Assembly: GCA_963691815.1 (NCBI GenBank)
Contig: OY829665.1
Coordinates: forward strand, 26,629,906 to 26,693,905
Reading direction: 5' to 3'
Origin: Echiichthys vipera
Lineage: Eukaryota; Chordata; Actinopteri; Perciformes; Trachinidae
DNA: 64,000 bases
The notes below the pieces were generated by a model. That model saw only the letters and a program-made list of their open reading frames with translations. It had not been told where the DNA came from and ran no database searches. Positions 43,250-55,403 of this stretch are shown piece by piece (positions within the stretch are counted from its first letter, which is position 1; the number at the start of each line of letters is the position of its first letter). A program made the translations under genes and the position numbers.

Positions 43250-44320
43250 AAGGCAGCAGGTCCCGACGGTGTCAGTCCGAGGGTCCTCAAAGCATGGGCG
43301 ACCCAGCTGTGTGGAGTCCTGCAGTACATCTTCAACCTCAGCCTGAGTCTTGAGAAGGTCCCTGTGCTGTGGAAGACATCCTGCCTGGTACCAGTACCAA
43401 AGAAGGTGCGTCCCAGCACCTCCGAAGACTACAAACCGGCGGTGCTGACGTCGCACTTGATTGAGTCCCTGGAGAGGCTGGTCCTTTCACTTCTTCGGCC
43501 CCTGGTCAGCTCATCACTGGACCCTCTACAGTTACCGGCCGAGACTAGCTCTGGAGGACGCTATCATCTTCCTGCTCAACCGTGTCTGCGCCCACCTGGA
43601 CAGACCGGGAACCACAGTGAGATTCTTGTTCATGGACTTCTCCAGCGCGTTCAATACCATCCGGCCTGCTCTGCTGGGACAAAAGCTGACGGCGATGCAG
43701 GTGCACCCTCCCCTGGTTTCCTGGATTACGGACTACTTAACGGGTCGACCACAGTATGTCAGACTCCAGGACGGAGTGTCTGACACTGTGGTCAGCAGCA
43801 CTGGAGCTCCACAGGGAACTGTTCTTTCCCCCTTTCTGTTCACCCTGTACACCTCAGACTTTCAGCTCCTCTCTGAGTCCTGCCACCTGCAGAAGTTTGC
43901 TGACGATTTTGCAATTTTTGGCTGTGTCAGTGAGAGAAAGGAGGAGTAATACAGGGGTGTTGTGGACTCCTTCGTCGACTGGTGTGCAGCTAATCACCTG
44001 ATTCTAAACGCCACCAAGACTAAGGAGCTATTGGTGGATTGCCGCAGGAGTAAATATGCCCCCACACCCATCTCCATCAACGGCGTGACTGTGGATGTTG
44101 TCCAGGATTACAAATACCTTGGAGTATACCTGGACAACAAACTGGACTGGTCCACGAACACTGAGGCTGTTTACAAGAAGGGCCAGAGTCGTCTCTATTT
44201 CTTGAGGAGGCTCCGGTCATTCAATGTATGTAACACCATGCTGAGGATGTTCTATCAGTTGGTGGTAGCCAGTGCCATCTTATTTACGGTTGTGTGCTGG
44301 GGCAGCAGACTCTGAGGGCA
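43250..44320 (+). pseudogene. Rex1-like reverse transcriptase, copy C
   Basis: GKAAGPDGVSPRVLKAWATQ (43245-43310), KTSCLVPVPKKVRPSTSEDY, then after a frame change LEDAIIFLLNR, motif A FLFMDFSSAFNTIRPALL, motif B STGAPQGTVLSPFLFTLYT and motif C FADDFAIFG in the 43461-43949 frame, and the thumb in 43962-44315 (TKTKELLVDCRRSKY, YKYLGVYLDNKLDW). The catalytic aspartates are intact. Breaks: a frameshift near 43530, a TAA at 43947-43949 and a TGA at 44313-44315. Confidence 0.88.
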
Positions 44321-45104
44321 GCAGACGCCAAGAGAATCAGTAAGATCATCAGGAAGGCTGGCTCCGTCCTGGGGGTCAAACTGGACTTTTCTTCCTGTGG
44401 CCATCAAACTTTCATCAAAATTCATCTCCCCCCGGTCAGGTAAGGAACAGTGGAGACACTGTATCCTGAGAAAATGTCACTTCGTCACTTTATATCATCA
44501 CTGCACCACTTTATTCAGTTGTACTGTCACTTACTTCAGTAAGAAATGATGCTACACTTTACACTGTCACTTTATATCACCACTACATCACTTTATTTAG
44601 TGGTACTGTAACTTACTGCTGCTACACTTCACTGTGCTTTAATGTAACTTAGTTCTGTAGGAAATGCTGCTACATTTTGAACACTGTTATCACTTATCGC
44701 TCCTTCTCACTTATTTAGTTTGTACTTATTTTATTTCAATCTGCTGCTAAACTGCAAGTTGCGTATTGTAGTATATGTATATACCTACGCTTAACCACAA
44801 TGTCTGTTGCACTCTGTGACACTTAGTTATTGTTTGATTTATTTGACGTTAGCTTTATTTTGATTTGATTATGTTAGCTTATCGTTACTCTGATCCTTTC
44901 CCACCTTTATATTGAAACTGTTGCACACAATTTCCCTTGGGATAAGCTTCTTGAATCTGGAATCTGGCGGCGGCGTGTGTCTGTATGTAAACACACGCTG
45001 GTGCTCAACGATCGTCGTGAGGGAGAAACTGTGCACCCCGGACATCGAGCTTCTGGCTATCTCCCTTCGCCCTTTCTAACTACCCAGAGAGTTTCTTCAG
45101 CTCT

Positions 45105-46355
45105 TTGTCATCCTGGTTTACATCCACCTTAGAGCCAACGCAGAAACACTCAACAGTTATCCCCATCCCCAAGAAGAGCGCCGTCAAATGTCTAAATGAC
45201 CTCCGGCCGGTGGCCCTCATCTCTCTTGTGATGAAGGCCATAGAGAGGATCATAAAACAACACATCATCAGGGAAACCCAGTCCCAGATGGACCCGCTCC
45301 AATTCGCTTATCGAGCTGGCAGGGGCGTCGATGATGCAAAAACATTCATAATAGACAGTGTTCACAAACACCTGGAGCGCCCCAACACCTCAGCCAGACT
45401 CCTGTTTGCAGACTTCTCCTCTGCATCTAACACCATACAGCCCCACATCCTGGCTGACAAACTCTCAGCCCTCTTTCATCTGGACCAACAGCTAATCCTG
45501 TGGATACTGGACTTCCTGACCAACCGTTCACAGAGAGTCCTGGTCAACAGCACCTTCTCCGACCTCCAACACACCTCAACCAGCTCCCCTTAGGGCTGTG
45601 TGCTCTCACCTCTGCTCTTCATCCTCTACACCGATGACTGCAGAACCACACAGCCTAACTGTCATCTGGTGAAGTACGCTGACGACAGTGTCCTCCTGTC
45701 TCTGCTGTCAGGCCCATCCCTTCACCACGGACCAGCTCTTCAGGAGTTTGTGGAGTGGTGTGACAGCTCCTGCCTGGAGCTGAATGTGAACAAAACCAAA
45801 GACATGGTGGTGACCTTCTCCAACAAGCAGAGGGAACTGGCTGCATCAGCAAACACCGTGATCCACGGGAAGCCTGTTGAAGCAGTTGAGGAGTACAGGT
45901 ACCTGGGCACCATCTTTGACAGCCTGCTGAAATTCTCCTCCAACACAGAGGAGATTCTCAGGAAATGTCAGCAGCGGAAATACCTCCTCAGGAAGCTCAA
46001 TTCCTTTGGAGTCAGCAAGAACATCCTCCTGACCTTTTACTACTCCATCGAGAGCATCATCACGTTCTCCATCACATGCTGGTTCTACTCCACCAGCCTC
46101 CAGAACAGAAACCGCCTGCAGAGCATAGCCACGGTCTGCTCTAAGATCATTGGACTTCCTGTTAGAACTCTGTCGACCATCCATGAGCAGCAGACACTCA
46201 GGTTAGCTGGTCGGATCATGCAGGACCCCTCTCATGCTCTCTTCTCAGCGTTTGAGTGGCTCCCCTCAGGACGCCGTCTTCGCTGTCCCTGCTGCAGGAC
46301 ACAGAGGAGAAGAAAAACCTTCATCCCCAGGGCTGTCCACCTCCTCATCTCCTGA
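45105..46355 (+). pseudogene. Rex1-like reverse transcriptase, copy D, single in-frame stop
   Basis: One reading frame spans 417 codons with a single TAG at 45591-45593. It reads TVIPIPKKSAVKCLNDLRPV, DPLQFAYRAGRGVDDAKTFI, motif A LLFADFSSASNTIQPHIL, motif B TSSP-stop-GCVLSPLLFILYTDD (the stop replaces the Q of the usual PQG), motif C YADDSVLLSLL, thumb NKTKDMVVTFSNKQ and YRYLGTIFDSLLKFSSNTEE, and the C-terminus with FSITCWFYS, IIGLPVRTL, HALFSAFEWLPSGRRLR and a PRAVHLLIS end. Apart from the stop, the RT and C-terminal region are complete, so this copy is young among its neighbours. Confidence 0.9.
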
Positions 46356-46369
46356 CCCCTCTGACCATC

Positions 46370-46640
46370 CCTCTCCCCACTCTTGACACCCTCCCCTGGA
46401 CACTTCACCCCCCCCCCCCTCCCTGGACACCATCACCCCCTCCCCCCACTCCAGACACCCTCCCTGGAGACCTCACCCCCCCTCCACCCCGGACATTCCT
46501 CCCATCACCCCTCCTCCTCCCCTCTCCAGACACCCTCCCTGGACACCATCCCCATCACCCCCCCTTCCCACCCCTGACACCTTCCCTGGACACCTTCACC
46601 CCCTGGACACCCCCCCCCCCCCACTTGACACCCCCTGGAC
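46370..46640. repeat. C-rich minisatellite, CCCTGGACACC units
   Basis: Many imperfect copies of CCTGGACACC-type units with poly-C interruptions, directly after the RT C-terminus of copy D. It gives proline-rich open frames on the plus strand that are not genes. Confidence 0.9.
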
Positions 46641-47378
46641 ACTTACCGGACACGTGAACTGGCCACCTACCTCCATTCCTGTCCTCAAAGCTGTGAACTA
46701 CTGGTTTGATGCACTACTCCATTTTACTCTGTTCACTCTGTTTAGAATGTTACTGGTTTGTTGCACTACTCCACTTATTTATTCTGTTTACTTTGTTACT
46801 CCGGTCTGTTGCACTACTCCACTTACTTATTTATTCTGTTATTATGTTCACACCGGACTTATTCTGTTACTATGTTCTTACTGGTCTACTTGATTCTGTT
46901 AGTTATTTTTAATTTATGGTATTAATGCACTACTCCACTTTATTCTGTCTATCAGGTCTTATATTGTATCCATCATAGCACTATGGTCACTTTATTTTTC
47001 AGTATTCATCTGGTAACACAGAGCTAGCATATACTTAGACTGCTGTTTTCCTGCCATGCACCACTATCACTTTATTATTTAGTATCCACACATAGCTTAT
47101 AGTCATATAATATATGTATACTCTATTACTGCACTATAGTTCTGTTTACGTCTGCTCATTACACATATGTATCATGTCTGACCACATCTGAATCCGATCA
47201 CTGTCGACTTATATCTTTTCTGCACTACAGTTCTGTTTATACCTGTTTCAACAGTCTACTGCATGTTTACATCATATACACCCGTTCACATGTCTGCTTA
47301 CATCTGATACACGCATGTCTTTCTACATCTCACGCCAACGATGTTCTCCGTATCTAACTCTGTGACTGGATTCTAACC

Positions 47379-47490
47379 TGTACTAACACACTAACATCCT
47401 GACACCTATTCTACCTGTACTAACACACTAACATCCTGACACTTATTCTACCTGTACTAACACACTAACATCCTGACACTTATTCTTCTT
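47379..47490. repeat. Short tandem repeat in a LINE 3' UTR, about 35-bp units
   Basis: ACTAACATCCTGACAC followed by TTATTCTACCTGTACTAACAC occurs three times in a row. It lies in the 3' UTR of Rex1 copy D. Confidence 0.85.
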
Positions 47491-47605
47491 TTACACTTTA
47501 TTCTTGTTGATAGGTTAAAATGTTTTTGTTTTTGTTGTTATTTGCTGCTCTGTGTGCCCTGAATTGCCCCCCGGGGACAAATAAAGTTTTTTGAATTGAA
47601 AAGGA

Positions 47606-49110
47606 ACCCCTTCCTTGCAAATTGCAATTTGTTTTCAGTCCTCTGCCTGCCCAGAAACCTGTAGTTGTTTATCGTAGGTTAACCACCCCATAGAGAGTAG
47701 CCGCTCTGACGTAGGCCGGTAAGGTTGGTTTGCTGCCGGCCATTTTTTTAATTCCTGGTTATCTCCTAGCTAGGAACTGGTTTGAGTTGTTAAACTCCAT
47801 GGATTCCCTTCTTTTTTAACAACACTGTGTTACGATCTATAATCATTTCAACTGCGTCAGATATTTCACACTTGGCTTAAACTGCTGCACCCTAGGCTGA
47901 TCACGTGCCTTAACCTCCACTGTCTGTCCAACATGGAATGGGACTCTAGGACCAAGGCCATCTTTCTTATCTCCTTGGCCCCACCCCACTTCCAATTGGG
48001 CATTGATTCAGTTCCTCGGAGGGGGAGGAACTACCATCTCAATGACGGTTGTTCAGATCCCTCCCTATTTCCAGGATCTTGTTGCTCCACTCCTTGGTGT
48101 TGGCATACTAACAACACTGCTCCCGTTAGCTATCCTAGCAGGCCTCAATACTACGTATCCTGACATTGAGTCGACAATCACCAACAAGTACTTTTCACCC
48201 TTTTTCCTGGTTACTCCCATAGGACCAGATATGTCCATACACAATGATCCCCATGGTAAGTCGCTTTTGATGGTGAGACCTCGACTCACTGTCCTCTCCG
48301 TCCTGTGTTGTATTGACCGCATACTTTGCAGTCATTCAGAACCTGGCGAACTTGGGTCCCCGGGTCCTTTCCATTAGGTGTCATGTCCTACCCCTCCACG
48401 TCGACAAAGACAATTCTCCTTTCTTGAACGAAGCGGTCCGACTCGTTGTTCCCGTGCCAGTGATGTCCCTCTCTTGCATGGGCCTTTTGATAAACCACTG
48501 TTATATCCATGTTTAGCCACAATTATCTATCTTTCGCCATAGATTTCGATGAGCCACCTCTTTTCCTTAGGCACTCTCAAAACCGTTTTCTTCCCAAATG
48601 GCAAGGTCCTTATTAATTGATTAATTGTGCACAATAGGAACAATCCATCACTATCTGCGGCCTTTCTCACCTTTCTTTTATCTAATTCTAATAGTCCTTC
48701 CAGTATGGCAGTCACCTCTCTCTGTGCACTACCAGGGGCTTGACCTTTCTGTCGAAAAACAATCTTTCCTAATTTGCTAGAGAATGAACCTCCAGTAGGC
48801 TGTGTGATCTTGTCCTATCCTTGAACCATCTGTAAAAAAAAATCCACACCAACGGTTCATCTTGTTCTTTGTGTTTACTTTTTGGCCGCTTGTGCAGGTC
48901 CGAGGTCGATATCAGGGTCTAGCAGGATATGCTCCCATCTCCCCCACCTCTTGTTTGTGGCTTTGGTCCCCTTTACCGTTCCCTTCCTGAGGAAATTATG
49001 TACTTGGCTCTGGGTAGTGAAACTGATGCCTTGACCTTGGTCAAGCTCCTTTAGAGCTCCCCAATACCTGGCCAAGACTGCTAATTCCTTTTCCACGGGG
49101 GGGATTTTTC
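47606..49110 (-). pseudogene. ERV pol: RT connection, RNase H and integrase pieces
   Basis: Read on the minus strand: a connection domain (49096-48875, including RYWGALKELDQGQGISFTTQ and WGRWEHILLDPDIDLG), an RNase H end with VYQKAHARERHHWHGNNESD (about 48505-48440), an integrase zinc-finger end with NDCKVCGQYN (about 48335), the integrase core LCMDISGPMGVTRKKGEKYL and IVDSMSGYV (48240-48170), and a C-terminal stretch with GQTVEVKARDQPRV (47930-47890). The RT palm is not seen. Most of the integrase core after the first aspartate is frame-shifted or lost. Retroviral pol order is kept. Confidence 0.78.
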
Positions 49111-49319
49111 TCTACCGAGGATAGCATATAACCGTGCATTCACAATTCGCAATCCGAGCGATAAGAGCGATGCAATGAAGCAATGTAGCGTCCATCGCAT
49201 CTATCGCCTCATCGCGCAAACTTTTCAAGTGACATCGCGTGAAGCTGCGCTGCGACAGCCAATCAGTGTTGAGATTGTGGTAAGCGTCATCGAAGTTCAT
49301 GAAGTTGACGACGCTAGCA

Positions 49320-49730
49320 TGGACCGCGCCTCCGGAGACGACGAGGTGGATTTGGAAGATGCTAATGCGGCTCACCAAGACGACGGTGCTAATATTTTAG
49401 CTGCCATTCATTCAATGAGAGCTGACTTTTCTATTCAACTGCGTAAAGTCGTCTCTTCGAGCAAAGCTGAAGACGACATATCAGGGCTAGCTGGCAAGGA
49501 AGCATCCCTTCAAAAGATCAAGTTCAAGAGCTTGCGCTAAAACGTGACGACCTCGAAAACAGACACAGAAGATCGAACCTACGGCTCATCGACCTGCTCG
49601 GTCTGGACACGTTCCCAGGACTGGTTTGTTATTGAACGTGCCCACCAGCTGCCCGGCCAACAAGACCCTAATGGACCCCCGCGCACTCTCATCATAAAGT
49701 TCCTTAACTATCAAGACAAAGTCTGGAGAG
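49320..49730 (+). pseudogene. L1-type ORF1 fragment
   Basis: The plus frames read an acidic start (SGDDEVDLEDANAAHQDDGA), a short helix, then after a frame change at about 49540 WFVIERAHQLPGQQDPNGPP and RTLIIKFLNYQDKVW, the RRM and C-terminal domain junction of L1 ORF1 proteins. Much of the coiled coil is shortened. Confidence 0.65.
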
Positions 49731-49759
49731 ACCAGACAAAGATAATCCAAAAAGTTTTC

Positions 49760-50311
49760 TTACAAAAAACACATTTGCTCTCTAAGGAATCGGGTTGCTT
49801 AAAGAAAAGATGGCCAGGTCAAGTAGTCACATGCTCCTTTTTATCATATGCCAGAGGAATTGTAGTGCTTGTCCATGAGTCTGATCCTCTTCGTATTCAA
49901 AAGACGGTTTTGGGCCCTGCAGGCAGATATATTATTATACAAACTTCATAAATAAACCAAGACTTGATTCTTGTGAACCTATATGGTCCTAACAACAATG
50001 ACCCAAACTTTTATAATAATGTATTCTTGCAAATTTCTTCTCTTCAGGGTGTCATAATAATTGGCGGTGATTTTAACTGCGCCCTTGACCCAAAACTTGA
50101 CCGCTCTTCAGGCATAGATCTAACCCATGCAAGGAGCAGAAAGATCATTCACCAATTTATGCAGGAGCTTAACCTAATTGATATTTGGAGAGTAAAAAAA
50201 AAACAGACAAAAAGAATACTCTTGTCATTCTGCCACACATAATACATACAGTCGCATAGATTATTTTCTTGTGTCCAATTTGCTTGCTTCAGATGTCAAT
50301 GATTGTAATTA
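49760..50311 (+). pseudogene. L1-type endonuclease domain
   Basis: FLQKTHLLSKESGCLKKRWP (QETH strand, with E changed to K), GQVVTCSFLSYARGIVVLVH, RYIIIQTS then a TAA, ILVNLYGPNNNDPNFYNNVF, VIIIGGDFNCALDPKLDRSS (intact GDFN), THARSRKIIHQFMQELNLID, and SYSRIDYF near 50250. It is cut at 50311 just before the last strand by the LTR-like insertion. The E-to-K change alone would disable it. Confidence 0.82.
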
Positions 50312-51048
50312 TGTGGCGACACAGGGGCTATTACTACGTTATACACCAGATACCAACAACACCACCTTGGGTTAGGGCCCAAGGACCCGTACTAAAGGTC
50401 AATTATTACCTTCAAAACGAAAAGGACACTCAGGTTCGTTCACTCGGGGAGGGAGAGAGACGGCGTTCAATGATCATATACAATACTTTATTATTAAAAG
50501 ATAAGCACCAGATTGGCAATGCAACAGAAAGAAGAAGGGAGCCCAACCACAAAGGGGGACATAGGCTGAGGCTTACCGGCTGGAAGAGGGGTTTGGTAGG
50601 GGAAGTGACATCCAAAAGAAAAAGGAGAACACCCCACGCACACAGCAAAAAGTGACGTGTTAACAAATACAAATCTTGAAAAGGGATCACACAGCACACC
50701 GGGGAACACCACCACCCACGAGAACAACCACCACCACCGTCAGCCTTCAGCACTAAAGGGGAGGGGAAAAACACGATTAAAAGGGGCTCAAATTTAAGAA
50801 CCAAACATTCTTTTATAATGCATGCCCACAAATGTAAATTATCAATTAATACTGAAAAGTGTTCAATTAGATTAATAAATCAAACAAACAAACAAAAGAA
50901 ACGAGTCTCTGGCCGGAGATATCAACTCAACAATTACCCAGTTTTAACAGTTTTAACTCAAATTGATCAAATTAACAGAAATTCAACCATTAAACAGGGA
51001 AAAAATAAATAAATAAACAATTAAACCAAACTTTGCCAGATTGCACTT

Positions 51049-51150
<102 letters not shown>

Positions 51151-51239
51151 TAGAATTAGCAGTTTAAGTGAGTCGCTGAGAGTTCTGCAGCGGGAAACAG
51201 GCTGACCGCCGGCGGCTGACCGGACCAGAGCCAGGCCGT

Positions 51240-51340
51240 CCTAGCAGCAGCAGCAAAGCAGCAGCAGCAGAACAGCGGCGAAGCAACAGGACAGCGGCAG
51301 ACAGCGGCAGACAGCGGCAAAGCAGCGTTAGCAAGGTAGC
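51240..51340. repeat. Imperfect CAG/CAGCGG repeat
   Basis: AGCAGCAGCAGCAAAGCAGC and ACAGCGGCAGACAGCGGCAG tracts, probably replication slippage; not coding. Confidence 0.8.
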
Positions 51341-51887
51341 AGCGGTAATAGCCGTGATTGATCAGCTGTGCTCGCAGCTAACATTAGCGGTAGCTCTAGC
51401 GTTAGCGTTACAGTTACAGTCATAAATCAGGGTGCATTAGCATCCCTTCCAAAGAGGGAGAGGGGTCAAGAAACCAAACGTAGCAGGGAAGGCAGCCACC
51501 ATGCAGCACACAACCAGCAGACTGTTAGAGGGAGAGGAGCGGAAGAGGGGCTTAGCACCTGGCTACAGCAATAAATGGCAGAAGCATGTCATCACTCACC
51601 AATGCTCTGGTTGCAGCAATAAACAGCCCCTGACCGGTTGGCTAAACCGCGGTGAAGACGCCAAGTCTATAAGGGATCGACGGTTTTAATTAAATGAAAC
51701 ACGGATGAATATACACAAAACAGCACAGCAATGTGCGCTTACCTGTGCTCGGGCGCTAGTGGCACATACGACGACCCGGAAGGCCCGAAAAGGCAGGAAG
51801 CAAGAGGTCAGGAGGAGGGACACGGCCTACTTTTATCCCCTTGGGAAGAGCAGTGATTGGCTAATAAGCAAGAGGGGCCGTGGTGCA

Positions 51888-52685
51888 GCCAAGATTCAAG
51901 ATTCAAGATTCAAGAAGCTTTATTTATCCCGAGGGAAATTATTTTGCAACAGTTTCAATACAAAGGTCGGAAGGGATCAGAGTAACAATAAGCATAAACA
52001 TAAATCAAATCAAAATAAAGCTAACATCAGATAAATCAAGCAATGAACTAAGTGTGACAGAGTGCAACAGACATCGTGGTTAAGCGTAGGTATATACAAT
52101 ATACAACAATACGCACTGTTCAGTTTAGCAGCAGATTGAAATGAAATAAGTACAAACTAAATAAGTGAGAAAGAGCGATAAGTTATAAGTGTTAAAAATG
52201 TTAAAAATGTAGCAGCATTTCCTACAGAACTAAGTGGCAGTATGGCACAGTGGAGTGTAGCAGCATTTCGTACTGAAGTAAGTTACAGTAAGTTACAGCA
52301 AACCACAGTGAAATGTAGCAGTATGTCCTAAAGCACAGTAAGTGTAGCAGCAGATAGTTACAGTACCATTAATAAATAAATAAAGTGATGTAGTGGTGGT
52401 ATAAAGTGACAGTGTAGTATAGCAGCATTACTTACTGAAGTAAGTGACAGTACAACTGAATAAAGTGGTGCAGTGATGATATAAAGTGACAAAGTGACAT
52501 TTTCAGGATACAGTGTCTCCACTGTTCCTTACCTGACCGGGGGGAGTTGAATTATACAGTTTGATGGCCGCAGGAAGAAAACACTTCCTCGGCGTTCAGT
52601 ATTACACCGGGGGAAGAATGAGTCTGTGGCTGAAGGTGCTTCTGCTGAAGGTCAGCAGCCTCTCAGACACTGCCACCACAGTGAC
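51888..52685 (-). mobile_element. Rex1/Babar-like LINE, C-terminus and 3' UTR
   Basis: Begins with CAAGATTCAAGATTCAAGAT and AAGCTTTATTTATCCCGAGG, the reverse of the copy C 3' end (44930-44966), continues through repeated AAGTGACAGT/AGTGATG units (compare 44460-44700) and ends at about 52685 with the last RT C-terminal codons (minus frame: ERLLTFSRSTFSH-like region, 52600-52680). 5'-truncated. Confidence 0.82.
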
Positions 52686-52689
52686 TGAT

Positions 52690-53900
52690 CAGTTAATGCT
52701 CCCCTCACTAAGTGAGGAAGCTAAAGCTGACTTAGATGACTATATCAAATCAGCTGAAATATCTGAAATAATTGACAAAATGAAAGGGGGAAAGGCCCCT
52801 GGCCCAGATGGGATTCCTATTGACATCTATAAAATGTTTAAGAACAAGTTACTATCCCCACTGTTGGATGTGTTTGTAGAAAGCTTCAATTCTGGCAAAC
52901 GTCCACAATCCATGTGTAACGCACTTATAATTTTGATACTGAAGCCTGGAGAGTCACCAACAAAATGTGATTCTCATCGACCGATTTCGTTGATTAATTC
53001 TGACGCTAAAATAATTGCCAAAGTACTGGCACGAAAGCTTGAGAGGTACCTGCCTTTTCTCTCTGATCCAGACCAAAATGGATTTGTTAGGGGACGGCAA
53101 GCTTTCCACTGCGTACGCAGGGTTCTCAATATTGTTTATGCAAAGACAGAACATCCAGATACAGCAGTGCTCTCATTAGACGCAGAGAAAGCATTCGATT
53201 GGGTCGAGCATCAGTATCTTCACAAAGCACTTAAACGTTTTGGCTTTGGTCATTATTTTTCTAATTGGATTAAAGTCCTATATAACTTCTGTATTATCTA
53301 ATGATATTATATCCAAACCTTTTAATCTTTCAAGAGGCACCTGCCAAGGGTGCCCACTTTCACCCCTTTTTTTGTGCTGGCGATTGAGCCCTTGGCTATT
53401 GCCATTAGGAGTAATCAATACATTACTGGCATTTAAAAAATGAGATTGACAACAAAATAGGCGTATTTGTGGATGATATTGTATTTTTTTTTATCCCATT
53501 TAAAACAGTCACTGCATCACCTGTTTAATATCATTAGCTCTTTTAGTAAAGTATCCGGCTACAAAATTAATGAATCCAAATCTGCTATACTTTTCTTCAA
53601 GCACTCAGAGAGAATAAAACCTTTTGTTCAAACTCCATTTAAGGTGATTAGGGTTAGCTTCACATATCTTGGTATTAGAATCACTCCAAAAATTGAAGAT
53701 CTAGTAGAGACAAATTACAATCCAGTGATAGAGTCAGTTTCAGGTTCCATGAATAGATGGTCAACACTACCAATTTCCATGATAGGGTGGATCAATAAAC
53801 TTGAAATGAATGTTCTACCAAAATTCCTTTACCTCTTTCATTCCATTCGTCTTAGTCCTCCTATTAATTTTTTTTTTCAAAGATGAAAAGCATGTTCTGC
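52690..53900 (+). pseudogene. L1-type reverse transcriptase, copy 2
   Basis: LPSLSEEAKADLDDYIKSAE, IDKMKGGKAPGPDGIPIDIY, NALIILILKPGESPTKCDSH, RPISLINSDAKIIAKVLARK, DQNGFVRGRQAFHCVRRVLN, motif A VLSLDAEKAFDWVEHQYL in one open frame to 53301; then, after frame changes, motif B TCQGCPLSPLFLCWRL, motif C as GVFVDDIVFFF (usual FADD; both aspartates kept) near 53465, and SGYKINESKSAILF, FTYLGIRITPKIEDL. A frameshift near 53295 and another near 53400 break it. Confidence 0.88.
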
Positions 53901-55140
53901 AATTTCATTGGAACAACAGGCGGGCTGGACTACGCTTAACTTTGCTATAGCTCCCCTATGATAGAGGAGGCTTAAAACTCCCAAACTTCCAATGGTATTA
54001 TTGGGCCACCCAGCTCACTACTGCCTCTTGTTGGTTCTCAGAAGAAACACCTCAGTCCTGGATGAGTATGGAAAGAAGTATGTCATCCCCTCTACCACTC
54101 AATTCATATCTATACTCTGCTAAATTAAAGGAATTTAAGGCGATAACACATAATCCCTTTGTTAAAAACACAATTCTGGTATGGTTTGAGGTTCATAAAT
54201 ATAAAGATGCACTGCATGTGTTATCCCAATTTACTCCAATCTGGGGCAACAGTGATTTTAAACCTGGCAGAAAAGATATGGGCTTCAAAATGTGGGCGAA
54301 AAAAGGCTTTAGAAAAATTGCGGATTTATTTGACAAAAACAATCTGAAATCTGAAACAAAAATATGACATCCAACCAAACAATTTATAAAATACCTGCAG
54401 ATAAGAAGCTATATATTTAAATTACAGAAGCCTTTAGCTCTACTTACACTTAGCCCTATAGAAGAAATAGCAACAATTAAACATCCTAAAAGGGGATTGA
54501 CTTCAAGCTTCTATGCATCAATCATGGAAGGATCAAAGGTTTCCTCAGGAAGGAAAAGATTGGCATGGTGTGAGGATTTAAATTTAGTAATTTCCACTGA
54601 GGACTGGCAGAAGATTTGCTTAAAATCTCAAACACAAACAATACATTCCCATTTTAAACTACTTCAGTACAAGTGGATAATAAGAATATATGTAACACTA
54701 ACTCAGCTAAATAAATTCAACCCCAACAACCCTGACACGTGCTACAAGTGTGGTAGAGAGGGCAGACTATATCATTGCCTATGGGACTGCCCACTGATAC
54801 AGGCCTTTTGGAGTGAGGTGATGCTTATGATTGTGCAGGTTACAGGTATAAAACTAATACCCCAACTGTGTATCCTTGGTATTTTTCCGATAAACCATGA
54901 CCTTAGCAAGGCCAATAAATCTATGAATATTTTCTGCATGCTAAAGCCAAATCATGGAAATCCACGACTAAACCAAGTATTAGTGCCTGGCTTACAGGAC
55001 TATCAGCTTCACTGGCACTGGAAAAACTCACCTTCTCGTTAAAGGGTAAACATCTCATTTTTGACAATATGTGGAGATCTTTTATAGTGTTCTTAGAGGG
55101 GAGGAAAGCATTGGAGGCATGTTCCCCCTGTATGTAAACA
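53901..55140 (+). pseudogene. L1-type ORF2 C-terminal region with Cys/His motif
   Basis: Plus frames continue the ORF2 C-terminus: LEMNVLPKFLYLFHSIRL, a WAKKGFRKIADLFD block, GRKRLAWCEDLNLVISTEDW, and at about 54735-54790 TCYKCGREGRLYHCLWDCPL, the C-x2-C-x7-H-x4-C motif of L1 C-termini, followed by IQAFWSEV. Several frame changes (54360, 54496, 54950) show decay. The 3' UTR seems to end about 55320. Confidence 0.8.
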
Positions 55141-55403
55141 ATCAACAAATTATATTCCCATGCATTTATTATTATGTCTGTCTGTTTGTTTGTTCTTCAC
55201 TCCTTTTTATTTTTTTTCTCTAAGGGAGTTGACAAATTATTTAAGTTTTGGACTGTGAAAAATGACACATGCTAATGCCCTGTGATGTCTCCGTTATATC
55301 TCATTGTAGATGAGCCTTACTGTGATAGTTTCAAAAAATACCAGTTTCCTTTTAAACAGGGTTTTGGAAAAATACGTTTTCTGATGGTTGTGCTGTCGTT
55401 CTG

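Larger units (their letters stand above)
41874..44966 (+). mobile_element. Rex1/Babar-like LINE, copy C (endonuclease, RT, 3' end)
   Basis: A nearly full-length copy: 5' UTR from about 41874, endonuclease frame (41955-42989), linker with a poly-C tract (43065-43080), RT (43250-44330), and a 3' UTR with repeated CACTTTAT-type units ending GATAAGCTTCTTGAATCTGG at about 44966. The same 3' UTR occurs in reverse at 51893-52560. It lies inside the minus-strand ERV. About 100 codons at the end of the endonuclease are deleted near 42895. Confidence 0.88.
44967..47605 (+). mobile_element. Rex1/Babar-like LINE, copy D
   Basis: Starts in the middle of the endonuclease (GGGVCLYVNTRWC-like block directly after the end of copy C), has an internal deletion, then an almost intact RT (45105-46355), a CCCTGGACACC-rich low-complexity tract (46370-46640) and a long 3' UTR ending GGGGACAAATAAAG and TTTTTTGAATTGAA at about 47605. 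The end-to-end contact with copy C suggests that C inserted at the 5' end of D or that both share a target; which came first is not resolved. Confidence 0.85.
39250..49110 (-). mobile_element. Endogenous retrovirus (pol and env), interrupted
   Basis: Minus-strand pol (49110-47606) and env (41873-40085) are collinear and separated by Rex1 LINEs at 41874-47605. gag and both LTRs are not seen; the 5' side ends where the Tx1/L1 copy 2 begins. Downstream of env lie a TATA box and more open frames (39990-39430), and after the PLE insertion another ORF (36120-35515). The class could not be assigned by eye. All genes are broken. Boundaries are approximate. Confidence 0.75.

Noticed and set aside
46256..46657. 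133-codon proline-rich ORF (+)
   Set aside because: Arises from the C-rich minisatellite after the Rex1 RT C-terminus; it overlaps the real RT frame.
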